Positions 1 through 7,330 of a stretch of 17,159 nt of DNA are shown here, piece after piece. A model generated the notes under the pieces. The model had not been told where the DNA came from and did not search any database. It worked only from the letters and a program-made list of their open reading frames with translations. Position numbers and translations under genes: made by a program. Each line of letters starts with the position of its first letter. Within the stretch, counting starts at the first letter, position 1. This stretch comes from an uncultured Ruminococcus sp. GTDB taxonomy: Bacteria; Bacillota; Clostridia; Oscillospirales; Acutalibacteraceae. The DNA is taken from positions 1-17,159 of the forward strand of contig CADCQO010000088.1 of NCBI GenBank assembly GCA_902803585.1, read 5' to 3'.

Positions 1-469
1 AGCGGCGCAGAATTCTTGTACAGCAGGCGTGGAAGGTAGAAGCCCAGATATCATTTCCCTGTTCACCGACTTTCAGGCAAATGCGCTCTTTCAGTTCCTT
101 TGCCGCTTTGTTGGTAAACGTAATGGCAAGAATATGCCACGGCTTCACACGGTTCACGGAGAGCTTTTCTGCCAGTTCCTGCGGAAGCGGGGTTTTGCGG
201 GCGGCACACTCTCTTATCAGGCTGATTTCTTCTGCAGAATATTCTCCGTACAGATCATCGCTTTCATAGGCATTTCCCCAGCGGAGAATATGCGCTACAC
301 GGTTCACAAGCACCGTTGTTTTGCCGCTGCCTGCACCTGCTAAAATCAGAAGAGGCCCCTGAAGGGCTAAAGCGGCTTCCCGCTGTTTGTCGTTCAGACT
401 GGAAAATTCATCTTCAATGATTTGCCTTCTTAAGGTGACAATTTCCTTTTTTAATGCTTCTGTCAATTT
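1..469 (-). CDS. UvrD/PcrA-type SF1 DNA helicase, N-terminal part (runs off left edge)
   Basis: ATP-dependent 3'-5' DNA helicase of superfamily 1A; family members unwind DNA in nucleotide excision repair, mismatch repair and replication-conflict resolution. About 156 residues are visible. I see the Q motif (LNDKQREAA, about residues 24-32), Walker A AGAGSGKT (43-50), motif Ia ITFTNKAA (115-122) and motif Ib STFHACCTRILRR near the window edge. The best start is TTG at 469: a TAG closes the frame upstream, no in-frame ATG or GTG lies between it and this TTG, and GGAG sits 10 nt before the TTG. Between Walker A and motif Ia there are about 59 residues before the WHILAITF segment, against roughly 18 in Bacillus PcrA as I recall it, so there is an insertion of about 40 residues. 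The C-terminal three quarters is outside the window, so PcrA, UvrD and a paralogue cannot be separated. Confidence 0.9.
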
Positions 470-511
470 TTCTTCACTCCATATCGTCAGAATCTTTCCT
501 TTCGTGTCTTC

Positions 512-540
512 ATTCTACACCAAAATGCCCTGAATATCAA
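512..540 (-). promoter_or_regulatory. Promoter of the UvrD-type helicase gene
   Basis: On the minus strand TTGATA (540-535) and TAGAAT (517-512) are separated by exactly 17 bp, and the start codon follows 42 bp downstream of the -10. Both hexamers are one mismatch from consensus. Just upstream (541-561) GCAGAA and TTCTGC form a short inverted repeat of unknown meaning. Confidence 0.7.
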
Positions 541-784
541 GCAGAAACGCTTTCCTTCTGCAGAAATCATTTTTCTCAAAAGAAGATGGCGGCTGTTTTT
601 TCCGCAGTCAGAAATAAAAATGTCCTGCTTTTTGCCCTTGCTTCCGGATATAGAAAAAGTTTTTGTACACGCCTGACAGACGGCTTTTTTCTTCCCAAAG
701 AGAAAATTTGGCGCTGACTGCTGTTTTAGCTAAACGTTCTGGGCGTTTTTTTACGCATTTTTTGCAAAGAACGGTCGAAAATAC

Positions 785-814
785 TTGAAAAGCATATAAA
801 TCCTATGGTATAAT
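785..814 (+). promoter_or_regulatory. Promoter of the Rrf2-family regulator gene
   Basis: TTGAAA at 785-790 and a perfect TATAAT at 809-814 are separated by 18 bp, with TGG immediately before the -10 (an extended -10 element). The ribosome binding site GGAG lies at 834-837. No clear dyad overlaps the promoter, so autoregulation cannot be judged from the sequence. Confidence 0.8.
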
Positions 815-848
815 AGTAGTATTAAAGTGAAACGGAGTTGGCTTAGTG

Positions 849-1286
849 ATGAAAATATCGACAAAAGGAAGATATGCTTTGCGAATGCTTCTTGACCTTG
901 CTATGCATCGTGATGACGGCTATATTGCCCTGAAGGATATTGCAGAACGTCAGAAAATTTCTAAAAAGTATCTGGAGCAGATCGTTCCCCTCCTCAGCCG
1001 TTCAGGTCTGCTGAAAGCGAACAGAGGCTATCAGGGCGGTTATATGCTGGCAAAAGAACCGGAACTGTATACAGTAGCTGAAATCCTGCGCCTCACAGAA
1101 GGCAGTCTTGCACCGGTAGCCTGTCTGGACGGAGAAGTCAATGACTGTCCCCGTGCCGCAGAATGTATTACTTTGCCTGTCTGGCAGGGATTGTCTGATG
1201 TTATCCAGAAATATCTCGAAAGCGTAACGCTCAAAACGATTATCGACACTTTCAATGCAAACGGTGCGGATCATTACTGTATCTGA
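849..1286 (+). CDS. Rrf2/IscR-family transcriptional regulator with three candidate Fe-S cysteines
   Basis: Winged-helix DNA-binding repressor of the Rrf2 family (IscR, CymR, NsrR, RsrR). At 145 residues it has the usual family length. The N-terminus MKISTKGRYALRMLLDLA is the family signature, helix 2-3 (about 27-45) is the recognition region, and NRGYQGGYMLAK (58-69) is the wing. Cys92, Cys100 and Cys106 (spacing C-x7-C-x5-C) fall where IscR carries its [2Fe-2S] ligands (C-x5-C-x5-C), so cluster binding is plausible, with slightly wider first spacing; a fourth Cys is at 144. This points to an iron-sulfur or redox sensor rather than the cysteine-metabolism regulator CymR, which lacks these ligands. 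ATG 849 (GGAG 11 nt upstream) is preferred, but the in-frame GTG at 846 is equally possible. It stands alone in its transcription unit and the target genes are not in view. Confidence 0.9.
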   Translation: MKISTKGRYALRMLLDLAMHRDDGYIALKDIAERQKISKKYLEQIVPLLSRSGLLKANRGYQGGYMLAKEPELYTVAEILRLTEGSLAPVACLDGEVNDCPRAAECITLPVWQGLSDVIQKYLESVTLKTIIDTFNANGADHYCI

Positions 1287-1342
1287 GAAAGTCAGACGCG
1301 GGCAAAAAAGGCTTGTAAAGCGGAAATATTTTCTAAAAAAAC

Positions 1343-1371
1343 TTGCAAATTGGAAAAATGTGTGCTAATAT
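1343..1371 (+). promoter_or_regulatory. Promoter of the rimP-nusA-infB operon
   Basis: TTGCAA (1343-1348) and TAATAT (1366-1371) are 17 bp apart, with TGC directly before the -10 (extended -10). Transcription would start near 1378 and leave a leader of about 120 nt before rimP that contains the hairpin at 1399-1424. Confidence 0.75.
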
Positions 1372-1398
1372 TAAGGTAGACTGAATATGCTATTTGAC

Positions 1399-1424
1399 AA
1401 AAGAGTGGGGCGACCCGCTCTTTT
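1399..1424 (+). promoter_or_regulatory. rimP leader hairpin with GNRA tetraloop
   Basis: AAAAGAGTGGG (1399-1409) pairs with CCCGCTCTTTT (1414-1424) across a GCGA tetraloop, giving an 11-bp stem with one U-G wobble. It sits about 20 nt after the predicted transcription start and about 75 nt before rimP. The T run is part of the stem and is followed by ATCG, so it is a poor intrinsic terminator. An mRNA leader structure, for example one that acts on NusA or protects the 5' end, fits better. NusA autoregulation is known in other bacteria; its link to this stem is inference. Confidence 0.6.
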
Positions 1425-1447
1425 ATCGTTAATACGGCAAAACAGCT

Positions 1448-1466
1448 GCCTGCCTTTTTGTCAGGC
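1448..1466 (+). promoter_or_regulatory. Second short leader stem before rimP
   Basis: GCCTG (1448-1452) and CAGGC (1462-1466) can pair around a 9-nt pyrimidine-rich loop. The stem ends 23 nt before the rimP ribosome binding site. It is short and could be chance. Confidence 0.3.
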
Positions 1467-1499
1467 GGAAATATGCCGATGACAGGAACAGGAGAAATT

Positions 1500-1982
1500 A
1501 TGGCGAATAAGAAAAACAAAAAGGGGAATACCGCAGAGATTGTTACAGAAACTGTACAGCCGATCGTGGAGGAAATGGGACTTTCCCTGTGGGACGTGCG
1601 TTTTCTGAAAGAGGGAGCAGAGTGGTATCTGCGTATCTTTATCGATAAGGAAAGCGGCGTTACCATAGAGGACTGCGAGAATGTCACCCGTGCACTCGAT
1701 GCGCCGCTTGATGAACTCGACCCCATTGAGCAGAATTATATTCTGGAAGTGTCCTCTCCGGGTCTTGAACGTGAGCTTGTCAAGCCGGAACATTTTGATG
1801 CCTTTCTGGGGGCGGGCGTGATGCTTCGCCTGATCCGTCCTGATGCAAACGGACTGCGTGATTTCAAAGGTACGCTGGTTGCCCATGACAAGGACACCGT
1901 CACCATTGTCACGGACGGAACGGAAAGAGTGATAAACAAAAAGGATACGGTATATATTAAATTAGATGACTTTGAACTGTAA
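1500..1982 (+). CDS. rimP: Ribosome maturation factor RimP
   Basis: RimP binds the free 30S subunit and promotes its late maturation. The 160-residue protein shows the two expected domains: the N-terminal alpha/beta domain with GLSLWDVRFLKEGAEWYLRIFID and the signature YILEVSSPGLERELVKPEHF, then a C-terminal Sm-like beta barrel (FKGTLVAHDKDTVTIV ... IKLDDFEL). ATG 1500 is chosen because AGGAG (1490-1494) lies 5 nt upstream and the protein then begins with a lysine-rich tail; ATGs at 1473 and 1479 and TTG 1458 are in frame but lack an appropriately spaced site. It is the first gene of the rimP-nusA-rnpM-ylxQ-infB operon, separated from nusA by 81 bp. Confidence 0.95.
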   Translation: MANKKNKKGNTAEIVTETVQPIVEEMGLSLWDVRFLKEGAEWYLRIFIDKESGVTIEDCENVTRALDAPLDELDPIEQNYILEVSSPGLERELVKPEHFDAFLGAGVMLRLIRPDANGLRDFKGTLVAHDKDTVTIVTDGTERVINKKDTVYIKLDDFEL

Positions 1983-2029
1983 AAAAGCTGTGTCGGGTCA
2001 TCTCGTTACATAACCAAAACGCTGCCTCG

Positions 2030-2043
2030 TGCAGTATACTGCA
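2030..2043. repeat. 14-bp perfect palindrome between rimP and nusA
   Basis: TGCAGTATACTGCA reads the same on both strands and lies 8 bp upstream of the nusA ribosome binding site (GGAGGG, 2052-2057). It contains TATACT (2035-2040), one mismatch from a -10, but no -35 at a sensible distance. It may be an operator or chance. Confidence 0.35.
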
Positions 2044-2063
2044 ATAATGACGGAGGGTCAACT

Positions 2064-3284
2064 ATGAGAAGCAAGAAAACGGAACAGCTGCAGGACAACA
2101 GAAATACGGAGCTTTATGAAGCACTCAGACAGATGGAGAAAGAAAGAGGTATTCCTGTTGACTTTATGATCAGTCAGATTAAAAAGGCGATTGCAACAGC
2201 CTGCAAGAGCAATTACGGCGGCAACGAAGATGTATTGGTCAAAATGGATCCCGATGAAGGCGTTTTTGAAGCCTATCTGAACAAAACCGTTGTAGAGGAA
2301 ACCGTCAGGGATACCAACAAGGAAATTATTCTTGAGGAAGCGAGAAAGATTTCTGCCTCTGTTATGCCCGGCGATAAGGTAGGCATCAAGCTCGACCCGA
2401 AGGATTTCGGACGTATTGCTGTAGGTACTGCCAGAAGCGTGATCCGTCAGGGTATCCATGACGGCGAAAAAGGTCAGGTACTTGCAGAGTATCAGAGCAA
2501 GCTGAAAGAAATCGTTTCGGCGGTTGTAGAACAGGTTGATCCCAAAACCGGTAATGCTACCCTGCGTCTGGGTAAGTCGATTGCGATTCTGCCGAAGAAT
2601 GAGCAGATCAGCGGTGAAGTGCTTACAGTCGGCAGTCAGGTGCGTGTCTATATTCTCGAAGTCAAGACAGGCGGAAAAGAGCCGAAAGCACTGATTTCCC
2701 GTACACACCCCGATCTTGTCAGAAGATTGTTTGAATCCGAAGTACCCGAAATTCATGACGGTACAGTAGAAGTAAAGTCCATTACCAGAGAGGCAGGCTC
2801 CCGTACAAAAATTGCCGTTTACAGCAAAGATGAAAATGTCGATGCAGTCGGTGCCTGCATCGGTCAGAGAGGTCAGCGTGTCAGTGCCATCGTAGAAGCA
2901 CTCGGCGGTGAAAAGATTGATATTATCGAATACAGTGATGATCCCGTCAAATTCATTTCTGCGGCACTTTCTCCGGCAGAGGTTGTCAGGGTAAATGTTG
3001 ATCCCGAACAGGACAGAGTATGCAAGGTCACTGTTCCGGACAGTCAGCTGTCTTTGGCAATCGGCAACAAGGGTCAGAATGTGCGTCTGGCGGCAAAGCT
3101 GACGGGCTGGAAAATTGATATCCGCCCTGAAAGCGGCTTCTACGGAGAAGAGGACGCTTCAAAGAAAAAGGAAGCAGCTGAATCTGATGAAGCAGAAGAA
3201 ACAGTGCCAGAAGTAACTGGCAAAGAAACAGCAGAAACGGTATCCTCTGAGGAAACTGCTGCAGAGGTATCAGCAGAAGAATAA
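2064..3284 (+). CDS. nusA: Transcription termination/antitermination factor NusA
   Basis: NusA binds RNA polymerase and nascent RNA, prolongs pausing and stimulates intrinsic termination. The protein has 406 residues: RNAP-binding N-terminal domain (1-135), S1 domain (about 136-205), KH1 (about 225-292, GQRGQR at 267-272) and KH2 (about 295-360, GNKGQN at 334-339). After residue 360 there is a 46-residue tail rich in Glu, Ala, Ser and Thr with no recognisable fold. It replaces the AR1-AR2 repeats of Proteobacteria and is longer than the short tail I recall for Bacillus NusA. ATG 2064 has GGAGGG 6 nt upstream. Second gene of the operon, 24 bp before rnpM. Confidence 0.97.
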   Translation: MRSKKTEQLQDNRNTELYEALRQMEKERGIPVDFMISQIKKAIATACKSNYGGNEDVLVKMDPDEGVFEAYLNKTVVEETVRDTNKEIILEEARKISASVMPGDKVGIKLDPKDFGRIAVGTARSVIRQGIHDGEKGQVLAEYQSKLKEIVSAVVEQVDPKTGNATLRLGKSIAILPKNEQISGEVLTVGSQVRVYILEVKTGGKEPKALISRTHPDLVRRLFESEVPEIHDGTVEVKSITREAGSRTKIAVYSKDENVDAVGACIGQRGQRVSAIVEALGGEKIDIIEYSDDPVKFISAALSPAEVVRVNVDPEQDRVCKVTVPDSQLSLAIGNKGQNVRLAAKLTGWKIDIRPESGFYGEEDASKKKEAAESDEAEETVPEVTGKETAETVSSEETAAEVSAEE

Positions 3285-3308
3285 GTTTCGTAAAGGGTGG
3301 CTTGCAGA

Positions 3309-3608
3309 ATGAAACAGAAGAAAATACCGCTGAGAAAGTGTGTCGGCTGTAATGAGATGAAGGAAAAGAAACAACTGGTTCGTGTCGTAAAAGCACCCGA
3401 CATCACGGACGAAAACGGTGAGGTGATCGCCGGAGGAGAAATCAGCGTCGACCTGACGGGCAAAAAGCCCGGCAGGGGCGCGTATGTGTGCAGAGATGCG
3501 GCGTGTCTGACGGCTGCCCGAAAAGCGAGAAGGCTGGAAAGAGCTTTCAGCTGTAAGATACCGGACGAAGTATATGACCGTCTGGCGGAAGAATTGGGGC
3601 AGCTTTAG
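3309..3608 (+). CDS. rnpM: YlxR/RnpM, RNase P modulator
   Basis: Small RNA-binding protein of the YlxR family, reported in Bacillus subtilis to bind the RNase P RNA and modulate its activity (RnpM). The 99 residues begin with the family motif KKIPLRKCVGC (Cys11, Cys14) and carry the second signature LTGKKPGRGAYVCRDAAC (about 54-71). ATG 3309 is preferred over the in-frame GTG at 3297, because the GTG overlaps the AAAGGG that can serve as ribosome binding site. It lies between nusA and ylxQ, the usual Firmicutes order. Confidence 0.92.
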   Translation: MKQKKIPLRKCVGCNEMKEKKQLVRVVKAPDITDENGEVIAGGEISVDLTGKKPGRGAYVCRDAACLTAARKARRLERAFSCKIPDEVYDRLAEELGQL

Positions 3609-3658
3609 CACCGGAAAAGGAGCTGTCATTTTATCATACTTGGGGGAAGTTGGCGTAT

Positions 3659-3985
3659 ATGAAGGAAAAACTGTTGTCAATGTTGGGAATAGCAAGACGA
3701 GCAGGAAAAACAGCGATGGGGTTTGATGCGGCGGCAGAAGCAATGCAAAAGGGAGAATGTGCATTGCTGGTGCTGGCGGCGGATATTTCAGAGCGAACCA
3801 GCCGGTCGATCCGTCAGATAGCGGAACAGACCAGTACCGATGTGCTGCAGACGGCTTTCGGTATGGACGCGATAGGACATGCTGTCGGGCGAAAGCAAAC
3901 AGGGATTATTGCCATCAGTGACAGCGGCTTTGCCAAAACGATGAAAACCATTGGTACAGAGAATGATCAGGAGGAATGTATATGA
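3659..3985 (+). CDS. ylxQ: YlxQ, L7Ae-family K-turn RNA-binding protein
   Basis: The protein belongs to the L7Ae/L30e/S12e/Gadd45 family, which binds kink-turn RNA; the cellular role of YlxQ is unsettled. It has 108 residues with the typical opening KLLSMLGIARRAGKTAMGFDA, the middle segment LLVLAADISERTSRSI and the closing GRKQTGIIAISDSGFAK. Start ATG 3659 has GGGGGAAG 9 nt upstream; the in-frame TTG at 3650 would abut that site. The stop codon overlaps the start of infB (ATGA, 3982-3985), so the two are probably translationally coupled. Confidence 0.9.
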   Translation: MKEKLLSMLGIARRAGKTAMGFDAAAEAMQKGECALLVLAADISERTSRSIRQIAEQTSTDVLQTAFGMDAIGHAVGRKQTGIIAISDSGFAKTMKTIGTENDQEECI

Positions 3986-6462
3986 TAAAGTATAAGCTGA
4001 GTGAGGTCGCAAGGGATTTGAACGTATCTAACAGAGAGGTAGCCGATGTATTGAAGGCACGTCTGGGCGTTGTCAAAAAGCCGGCAACGGCTCTCACAGA
4101 AGATGAACTGAATGTTATTTTTGAGCATTTCACACAGGCCAACAGCGTCATCAGCTTTTCGGCTTATTTTGCGTCAGGTGATGCAACAGCAGAGGCAGCT
4201 CCCGCACCTGCACCCAAAGCGGAGAAGCCTGCCGAGCAGAGAGAATCCGGCAAGAAGCAGGACAGACCCAAAAAGCAGCAGGATGCTGCGAAGCCGTCCG
4301 GCGACAGAAAAGCCGAAAAAGGACGGCAGAATAAACAGGGCGCAGAGGGCGAACGCAAACCCCAGCAGCCCAGAGATGGTAAAAAGCCCGCTGCACCTGC
4401 GGCAGGTACAGCACCCAGAACACCTGCCAAGCAGCAGCCGGCAGCACCCGCAGCCCCGCAGAATACTGAAAGCCAGCAGGACGGTTCTTTTGGCAGCAGA
4501 AGCCGTGTCATCAATACACGTTCTTCTAATGTGGATATTGAGCGCTATAATGAGAAATACGACCGTATGGCGAGCGAGAAGATGCACAACGTCAATACTG
4601 TTTCCCGTCAGAAGATCACACAGCGTTCCCAGCAGAGAGGCAAGCCCCGCAATTCCCGCAAGGAAACCGAGCAGGAAAGAATGCGCCGCATTGAAAAGGA
4701 CAGAAAAGCAAAGCCCCTTACCGTACAGATTCCCGATGAAATCACGGTTGGTGAGCTGGCACTCCGTCTGAAAGCAAGAGCGGCTGAGGTTATTACAAAG
4801 CTGATGGCGCTGGGTGTTATGGCGAGCGTGAACAATGTCATTGACTTTGATACTGCTTCCCTCGTGGCGATGGAGTTCCACGCAAAGGTAGAAAAGGAAA
4901 CCATCGAAACGATCGAAGAGAGAATCATTGATGACAGTGACGATGCAGATGAGAATCTGGTGACCCGTGCGCCCGTTGTCGTTGTCATGGGACACGTTGA
5001 TCATGGTAAGACCTCTCTGCTTGACTGTATCCGTCATGCTCACGTTACTGCTACTGAGGCCGGCGGCATTACACAGCATATCGGTGCTTATCGTGTTTCT
5101 ATTGACGACAGGGAGATCACCTTCCTTGATACGCCCGGACATGAAGCATTTACTACCATGCGCGCAAGAGGTGCACAGGTAACCGATATTGCGATTCTCG
5201 TTGTTGCAGCAGATGACGGTATCATGCCGCAGACGATAGAGGCAATCAACCACGCAAAGGCAGCAGGCGTTTCTATTATCGTCGCTGTCAATAAGATAGA
5301 TAAGCCCGGTGCAAACGTGGAGCAGGTGAAGCAGCAGCTCACGGAATATGAGATTGTTCCCGAAGAATGGGGCGGCGACACACCGGTCATTCCTGTATCT
5401 GCCCATACAAAGGAAGGTATTGACGATCTTCTTGAGATGGTGCTGCTTGTAGCAGATATGAAGGAACTGAAAGCAAATCCGGACAGAGCCGCTAAAGGTA
5501 CAGTGATTGAAGCACGTCTGGACAAGGGCAGAGGCCCTATCGCTACTGTACTGGTACAGAACGGTACTCTGAATGTTGGAGATATCATCGTAGCAGGTAC
5601 AACAGTCGGACGTGTGCGTGCGATGATGAATGATAAGGGACAGCGTGTAAAGAATGCAGGGCCGTCTGTTCCGGTTGAAATTACTGGTCTGGACGATGTG
5701 CCGACAGGCGGAGATATTTTCAACGCCGTATCAGATGAACGTCTGGCCCGTGAACTGGTCGAGCAGCGTAAGACGGCAGAAAAGGAAGAACGCTTCAACA
5801 GCCGTACAAAGGTAACGCTGGATAACCTCTTTGACCAGATGCGTCTGGACGATATGAAGGAACTCAAGATTATTGTCAAGGCAGATGTGCAGGGTTCTGT
5901 GGAAGCTGTCCGTCAGTCGCTCGAAAAGCTGACGAATGAAGAGATTCGTGTTAATGTTATTCATAGCGGTGTCGGTGCGATTCGTGAATCTGACGTTATG
6001 CTTGCTTCCGCTTCCAATGCCATCATTGTAGGCTTTAATGTGCGTCCTGATGCCGTAGCAGAAGAAAACGCAAAGCGTGACGGCGTAGATATGCGTCTGT
6101 ACAGAATCATCTATGATTGTATTGAAGAAATCGAAGCTGCCATGAAGGGTATGCTGGCGCCGAAGTTCAAGGAAGTCATTCTCGGTAAAGTCGAAGTACG
6201 TCAGACCTACAAAATTACAAATGTCGGTCTGGTATCCGGTTCTTATGTACTGAGCGGCAAGGTGCTGAGAGGCGCACAGGTAAGAGTGGTGCGTGACGGT
6301 ATTGTTATCGCTGATGATGTGATCGCATCTCTGCAGCGTTTCAAGGATTCCGTCAAGGAAGTAGCAGCCGGCTTTGAATGCGGTATCACGCTCGATCGTT
6401 TCAGCGACATCAAGGAAGGCGACATTTTCGAGATCTACCAGATGGAACAGCTTCAGAATTAA
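3982..6462 (+). CDS. infB: Translation initiation factor IF-2
   Basis: GTPase that delivers initiator fMet-tRNA to the 30S subunit and promotes 50S joining. It has 826 residues. IF2-N repeat 1 is at 1-54 (YKLSEVARDLNVSNREVADVL), followed by a linker to about 165 rich in Ala, Pro, Gln and Lys, a basic stretch, and a second IF2-N-like segment near 250-300. The G domain starts near 330, with G1 GHVDHGKT, G2 GGITQHIGAY, G3 DTPGHEAF, G4 NKID and G5 SAHTKEG. Domains II, III and IV (fMet-tRNA binding) end with GDIFEIYQMEQ. ATG 3982 has AGGAGG 7 nt upstream, whereas ATG 3976 in the same frame is only 1 nt from it. It is the last gene of the operon and is followed by a terminator, not by rbfA. Confidence 0.98.
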   Translation: MIKYKLSEVARDLNVSNREVADVLKARLGVVKKPATALTEDELNVIFEHFTQANSVISFSAYFASGDATAEAAPAPAPKAEKPAEQRESGKKQDRPKKQQDAAKPSGDRKAEKGRQNKQGAEGERKPQQPRDGKKPAAPAAGTAPRTPAKQQPAAPAAPQNTESQQDGSFGSRSRVINTRSSNVDIERYNEKYDRMASEKMHNVNTVSRQKITQRSQQRGKPRNSRKETEQERMRRIEKDRKAKPLTVQIPDEITVGELALRLKARAAEVITKLMALGVMASVNNVIDFDTASLVAMEFHAKVEKETIETIEERIIDDSDDADENLVTRAPVVVVMGHVDHGKTSLLDCIRHAHVTATEAGGITQHIGAYRVSIDDREITFLDTPGHEAFTTMRARGAQVTDIAILVVAADDGIMPQTIEAINHAKAAGVSIIVAVNKIDKPGANVEQVKQQLTEYEIVPEEWGGDTPVIPVSAHTKEGIDDLLEMVLLVADMKELKANPDRAAKGTVIEARLDKGRGPIATVLVQNGTLNVGDIIVAGTTVGRVRAMMNDKGQRVKNAGPSVPVEITGLDDVPTGGDIFNAVSDERLARELVEQRKTAEKEERFNSRTKVTLDNLFDQMRLDDMKELKIIVKADVQGSVEAVRQSLEKLTNEEIRVNVIHSGVGAIRESDVMLASASNAIIVGFNVRPDAVAEENAKRDGVDMRLYRIIYDCIEEIEAAMKGMLAPKFKEVILGKVEVRQTYKITNVGLVSGSYVLSGKVLRGAQVRVVRDGIVIADDVIASLQRFKDSVKEVAAGFECGITLDRFSDIKEGDIFEIYQMEQLQN

Positions 6463-6523
6463 AGACGGCTGTCGGGCTTTGTCCTGAAGACAGCATGGGC
6501 AGTCTTTTCCATATGTTACAAAC

Positions 6524-6575
6524 AAAAACAGCAGGTACATTTTCCGTTATCGGAGAGTGTACATGCTGTTTTTTT
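6524..6575. terminator. Bidirectional terminator between infB and the sugar transferase gene
   Basis: AAAAACAGCA (6524-6533) pairs with TGCTGTTTTT (6564-6573), and after one mismatch GTACA (6535-6539) pairs with TGTAC (6558-6562); TCCG/CGGA can close the loop. A run of seven T follows on the plus strand (6569-6575), and on the minus strand the complement of the A run gives five U. It can end both convergent operons. Confidence 0.75.
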
Positions 6576-6635
6576 ACAGCAGAAGACGATTGATGATTTT
6601 TCAGCACTGCTGTCTGAGGGGCAGCTGAGAAGAAT

Positions 6636-7313
6636 TTACAGCACTGCGAAAAAGGTCATGAACATGAGTTTGATGTCATAGAAAAAGTTGAATTTGCTGA
6701 TGTACTCCAGATTGTATGCCATTTTCTGGGGCAGAACGGTATGAAGGTACACTTCATCTGTGTCGTCTGCACCGCTGAGCAGTTTTTCTTCATCTTTGAA
6801 TTTGATGCTTGCCAAAGACGTAATACCCGCCGGCATCAGCAGTGTAGCGTACATTTCATTGGTGTAGCCGTCAACATATTTTGGTACTTCGGGACGTGTG
6901 CCGACAAAGGTCATATCTCCCTTCAGCACATTGAAAAGCTGGGGGAGTTCGTCCAGACGGCACTTTCTCAGAAACTTTCCAGCTTTGGTCACACGGCTGT
7001 CATTCTGAACGGTCACCTGTGTGCCCTGCTTTTCTGCATCGGAAACCATTGTGCGGAATTTCACGATACGGAATGGTCTGCCGTATTTCGTGATTCTCTT
7101 TTGCAGGAAGAATACACCGCCTTTTGAGTCGCACTTGATCCAGACAGCAATGATCAGCATAAACGGTATGCAGATAATTGTCAGGATAAGTGCTGTCAGT
7201 ATGTCAAAGCACCGTTTCAGTATCAGACTGCCGGTTTTGCGGGAAAGTGTGTCGTAATAAGGTCTTACGGCATCATTCCGGAATTGCGGGGGGAGTTTTT
7301 CCCATTTTTTCAT
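6636..7313 (-). CDS. Polyprenyl-phosphate sugar-1-phosphate transferase, PglC/WcaJ-like
   Basis: Monotopic phosphoglycosyl transferase of the bacterial sugar transferase family. It moves a sugar-1-phosphate from a UDP-sugar to undecaprenyl phosphate, the first membrane step of polysaccharide or glycan synthesis. It has 225 residues, the minimal catalytic size without the four-helix N-terminal part of WcaJ. A hydrophobic segment at 36-58 with a central Pro50 is the re-entrant membrane helix. The catalytic Asp-Glu pair is in CRLDELPQL (Asp121-Glu122), preceded by KFRTM (85-89) and followed by GTRPEVPKYV. GAGG stands 8 nt before ATG 7313. It is the last gene of the operon with the dehydratase pair, 17 bp downstream of it; no other polysaccharide gene is nearby, so its sugar and product are unknown. 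Confidence 0.88.
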   Translation of the reverse strand: MKKWEKLPPQFRNDAVRPYYDTLSRKTGSLILKRCFDILTALILTIICIPFMLIIAVWIKCDSKGGVFFLQKRITKYGRPFRIVKFRTMVSDAEKQGTQVTVQNDSRVTKAGKFLRKCRLDELPQLFNVLKGDMTFVGTRPEVPKYVDGYTNEMYATLLMPAGITSLASIKFKDEEKLLSGADDTDEVYLHTVLPQKMAYNLEYISKFNFFYDIKLMFMTFFAVL

Positions 7314-7330
7314 CGTACATTCCTCATTGG

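Larger units (their letters stand above)
470..848. other. Divergent intergenic region, no gene seen
   Basis: The 379 bp between the helicase gene (minus) and the Rrf2-type regulator (plus) hold the two divergent promoters (512-540 and 785-814). Between about 560 and 780 the sequence is rich in T and A runs. I see no convincing coding frame: a possible plus-strand reading frame across 454-717 has no good ribosome binding site and a composition unlike the neighbours. Weak stems (for example AAACG/CGTTT around 732-750, followed by T residues) are too short to call as terminators. Confidence 0.5.

Noticed and set aside
454..717. A possible 87-codon plus-strand gene in the helicase-Rrf2 gap
   Set aside because: It overlaps the helicase start and promoter on the other strand, lacks a ribosome binding site and has no recognisable domain.
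1399..1424. Classical intrinsic terminator before rimP
   Set aside because: The only T residues are paired in the stem and are followed by ATCG, so a terminator call is not supported; listed as a leader hairpin instead.
4174..5406. A 410-codon minus-strand frame
   Set aside because: Antisense to infB, with a Cys/Leu-rich composition caused by the complement of GCA/CAG codons; no family resemblance.
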